Positions 33,902-35,738 of a stretch of 35,738 nt of DNA are shown here, piece after piece. Source of the stretch: CAZIKB01 sp964539665 (GTDB taxonomy: Bacteria > Zhuqueibacterota > Zhuqueibacteria > Oceanimicrobiales > Oceanimicrobiaceae); the NCBI GenBank assembly GCA_964539665.1, contig CAZIKB010000066.1, positions 1 through 35,738 on the forward strand, written 5' to 3'. The translations under genes were made by a program, and so were the position numbers. Under the pieces are notes generated by a model. That model was given only the letters and a program-made list of their open reading frames with translations, was not told the origin of the DNA and ran no database searches. How positions within the stretch are numbered: position 1 is the first letter of the stretch; every line of letters starts with the position of its first letter.

Positions 33902-34156
33902 TCAAATCATTTCCAAACCTAACCGTTTTAACTCTTGATTTAACCGTGGAATTTCTTGCTTAATTAGACGGTCTAATGCGTCCTGGTGAATTTTTAACTC
34001 ACGCGAGAGTTCTTCGAAGAACTGGTAAAATGCCTTCGTCGGCCATCCGTCTCCGCGTTCAAGATGCGAACGTAAGCCTGTGAGCCGATCGTTGAGTTTG
34101 ATAGGGAACGCGATCTTATCTTTAGGGCTCTGATTCTGTGCCTGGTAGAGATCTTG
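33902..34156 (-). pseudogene. C-terminal remnant of a VPS10/Asp-box glycosyl-hydrolase-like gene
   Basis: Minus-strand frame of about 84 codons with no start, opening just after an in-frame TAG (34157-34159) and ending TGA at 33902-33904. It begins QDLYQAQNQSPKDKIAFPIK, then LNDRLTGLRSHLERGDGWPT and a helical tail ending LKRLGLEMI. The stretch around QNQSPKD, with LNDRLTGL and the GD..PT turn, is the recurring C-terminal signature of large exported propeller proteins. It is not a copy of the C-terminus of the protein at 29718-32822, so it derives from a different paralogue. Everything upstream is missing. The sequence between here and 34303 shows no further homology that I can detect. Confidence 0.6.
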
Positions 34157-34303
34157 CTATACCGCACTGATCCGCTTCAATAAATTTAAGCTTAATAAAT
34201 TAAACTACTTAAAATGATAGTAGTCAATTTTAATCGAATTTGCTCTTAGCCTTGTGATAAATCATTAGGCGTTCTCGGAATATTACAATAGTCCTGTCAT
34301 AAT

Positions 34304-35296
34304 TTATTTGGAGAACTCAAACCGACTACCGATGTTGGCAGCCACTGCCTTCTCATAGACTGCGGCCGCCGCAGCCACATCCTGCAAAGCCGTACCCGTC
34401 GCATCATATACAATGATTTCGTCGTCAGATGTTCGGCCTGATTTGTCTCCTGATATAATTTCTCCAATTTCACCATAAACACTTTTAGATGTCATGAGAC
34501 CCTTTGAAATGGCATGATGGATTTCCCCAACGGAAACACATTGTTCCAGGATATCCGCGACTACTTTGTTTTCAGATAATATTTTTGGCTCCAGCTCCTG
34601 CTTTTCCGGGCTGTCAGCGCCGACTGCTGCCACAAAGCAGCCTGCAGGAAGAAATTCATTTTTAAGGAAAAACCTTTTGGATGGGGTACAGGTTACACAG
34701 ATATCGCTTTTTTGAACCGACTCCTCCAGCTTTCCAGGGACAACAGGCATATCCAGTTCACCGGACATATGTTTGACGAAATTCTCTGCAATGCTCGGGT
34801 CCTGGTCGATGGCATAGGCTTTTTCCAACGGCATGACTTCTTTTAAAGCTCGCAACTGAATTCTTCCCTGGGTACCACAGCCGCAAATTGTCACGGTCTT
34901 CGAATCCGGACGGGCTAAATATCTGGCAGCCACGGCGGTTGCCGCGCCGGTTCTTTGTATGGTGATTTCCGAAGAGTCAAATAAAGCCAGGGGTGTGCCA
35001 TTTTCTCCATCACACAAAATGATCAGTCCCTGTATATTTGGCAAACCATGTTTCGTTCTATTCTGAAAGAATCCGGCATTCGATTTTAATCCAAAATATG
35101 TTTTCCCTAAACGTAATCCGCCGGCTTTGATGTGAAATTCACCATAATCTGAATCGATGTGCAGCAGGCCTGGCGCTAAATCCTTACCCTGTGCATGTAG
35201 TTTAAATGCCTGTTCTACCACATCGATATATTCGTGCAAATTTAGTAATGAAGTAATTTCAGATCGATTAAGCAGTAATGTGCCTTTTGAATTCAT
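34304..35296 (-). CDS. Ornithine cyclodeaminase / mu-crystallin family NAD(P)-dependent enzyme
   Basis: 330 aa from ATG 35296; GGGAG precedes it. Family landmarks: substrate-side Lys57 and Lys71 in FHIKAGG and FGLKSN, Arg115 in IQRTGAATAVAARYLA, the Rossmann loop GCGTQG (139-144) followed by acidic AIDQD, TCTPSKRFF, VGADSPEKQEL and the C-terminal YDATGTALQDVA motif. All suggest an active fold. Members include ornithine cyclodeaminase (ornithine to proline), alanine dehydrogenase and ketimine reductases; motifs do not distinguish these. There is no operon partner on the minus strand nearby, so it is probably monocistronic. The flanks are non-coding with gene remnants on both sides. Confidence 0.9.
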   Translation of the reverse strand: MNSKGTLLLNRSEITSLLNLHEYIDVVEQAFKLHAQGKDLAPGLLHIDSDYGEFHIKAGGLRLGKTYFGLKSNAGFFQNRTKHGLPNIQGLIILCDGENGTPLALFDSSEITIQRTGAATAVAARYLARPDSKTVTICGCGTQGRIQLRALKEVMPLEKAYAIDQDPSIAENFVKHMSGELDMPVVPGKLEESVQKSDICVTCTPSKRFFLKNEFLPAGCFVAAVGADSPEKQELEPKILSENKVVADILEQCVSVGEIHHAISKGLMTSKSVYGEIGEIISGDKSGRTSDDEIIVYDATGTALQDVAAAAAVYEKAVAANIGSRFEFSK

Positions 35297-35440
35297 ACAA
35301 TTTCTCCCTATTTATCCAAGAAATAGCCCTTAAGTCAATGCTGACAATTAAAAAATAAATAACCTGCAGACGGCAAGAAATGATTGGTATTCGTTGAAAA
35401 TATTTAATAAAAGTAATAAGATCAAGGAAAAAAACGAAAT

Positions 35441-35584
35441 ATGGTGGATTATAAAAAGGCTTGCATAATCATTGCCGTATTCAATGACAAAAAGTATTCT
35501 AGAGCTGCTGTTTCAGTCACCATGTCATTCATGATCATCAGTCACTATGTGCATCGTTTCATAAAGACGGTTACGAATCATTAG
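35441..35584 (+). pseudogene. LysR-type helix-turn-helix remnant
   Basis: A 47-codon frame, ATG 35441 to TAG 35582-35584. The product aligns without gaps with the LysR N-terminal helix-turn-helix. YSRAA matches the (S/T)-x-(S/T)-x-A-A helix start, and MSFMIISHYVHRF matches the recognition-helix pattern V-S-Q-x-x-(V/I)-S-x-x-(I/V)-x-x-L. The invariant Gln is Phe. There is no effector domain downstream; other frames up to the window end show nothing. AAGGA is 12 bp upstream, rather far. A truncated gene is most likely; chance resemblance cannot be excluded. The rest of 35297-35738 appears empty apart from a short GGATTTACAGGATT direct-repeat-like sequence near 35589. Confidence 0.4.
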
Positions 35585-35738
35585 ACAGGATTTACAGGAT
35601 TAACGAGATAATGGGCATCCCGTTTATCAGGTAAGCCTGGGAGTAATTTGACTTTCAACCATTTACCGAGACTTCTTTTTTATAACCTGTTCATAGCAGT
35701 TCGGGAAGTGATACTGAAAGCAATAGTTACCCTGGCAC

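Noticed and set aside
1..35738. CRISPR array, tRNA, rRNA or prophage genes
   Set aside because: I found no regularly spaced short repeats with unique spacers, no tRNA-like cloverleaf arms and no phage structural genes on reading through both strands.

Overview
Organism and overall character. No rRNA, tRNA or phylogenetic marker gene lies in this window, so taxonomy is inference. Three tandem large FtsX/MacB-type permeases, a long Asp-box (BNR/VPS10-like) secreted protein, REC-first hybrid signalling proteins and many short dispersed repeats fit an uncultured member of the FCB group (KSB1, Calditrichota or Ignavibacteria-like). Base composition is mosaic by eye. Positions 1 to about 4,760 and the toxin-antitoxin patch at 5,400-6,650 are very AT-rich. 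The rest is close to 40-45% GC.

Layout. 1-1829: an SsuABC/NMT1-type ABC importer (substrate-binding protein cut by the window edge, ATPase, permease). 1852-4756: a polytopic membrane protein with a C-terminal alpha/beta-hydrolase-like region, a small membrane-anchored protein, and a dienelactone-hydrolase-like gene interrupted by an in-frame TGA. 4773-4920: an integron attC-like site directly after that gene. 4866-7125: a roughly 470-bp direct repeat, carrying half of the attC-like site plus the 3' end of an FtsX permease gene, flanks an intact RHH/PIN toxin-antitoxin pair and a second, broken PIN module. 6846-14424: three MacB/FtsX-like permeases on the minus strand. 14716-17347: a plus-strand unit of a six-TM protein, a winged-helix regulator and CreD. 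A shared palindromic motif precedes both the first gene and creD.

17770-28506: a minus-strand signalling operon of about 10.7 kb. In transcription order it holds CheR; a membrane hybrid histidine kinase; REC-PAS-kinase; an Rcp-type receiver; REC-GGDEF-EAL; a REC remnant; REC-PAS-PAS-PAS-kinase; and a CheY-like receiver. Intergenic gaps are short (26-73 bp). Several members are broken: a CAA-to-TAA nonsense codon and a 1-nt deletion in the large kinase, an internal deletion in the second kinase, two 1-nt losses in the GGDEF-EAL protein, and the decayed receiver. Either this island is decaying or the assembly carries indel errors. One break falls on an A AAA AAG heptamer where -1 slippage would restore the fusion protein.

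28507-29717 is non-coding and carries a 263-bp MITE-like inverted-repeat element. 29718-32822 encodes a secreted Asp-box propeller protein. 33035-33678 is a higBA module whose toxin is frameshifted near its end, with a recognisable promoter and palindrome upstream. 33902-34156 is the 3' remnant of another propeller-type hydrolase gene. 34304-35296 is an ornithine cyclodeaminase/mu-crystallin family gene. 35441-35584 looks like a decayed LysR helix-turn-helix fragment.

Main message: the window is rich in broken genes, each of which can be reconstructed from sequence. Its most informative regions are the attC/duplication/toxin-antitoxin junction, the CreD regulon motif, and the partly broken second-messenger operon.
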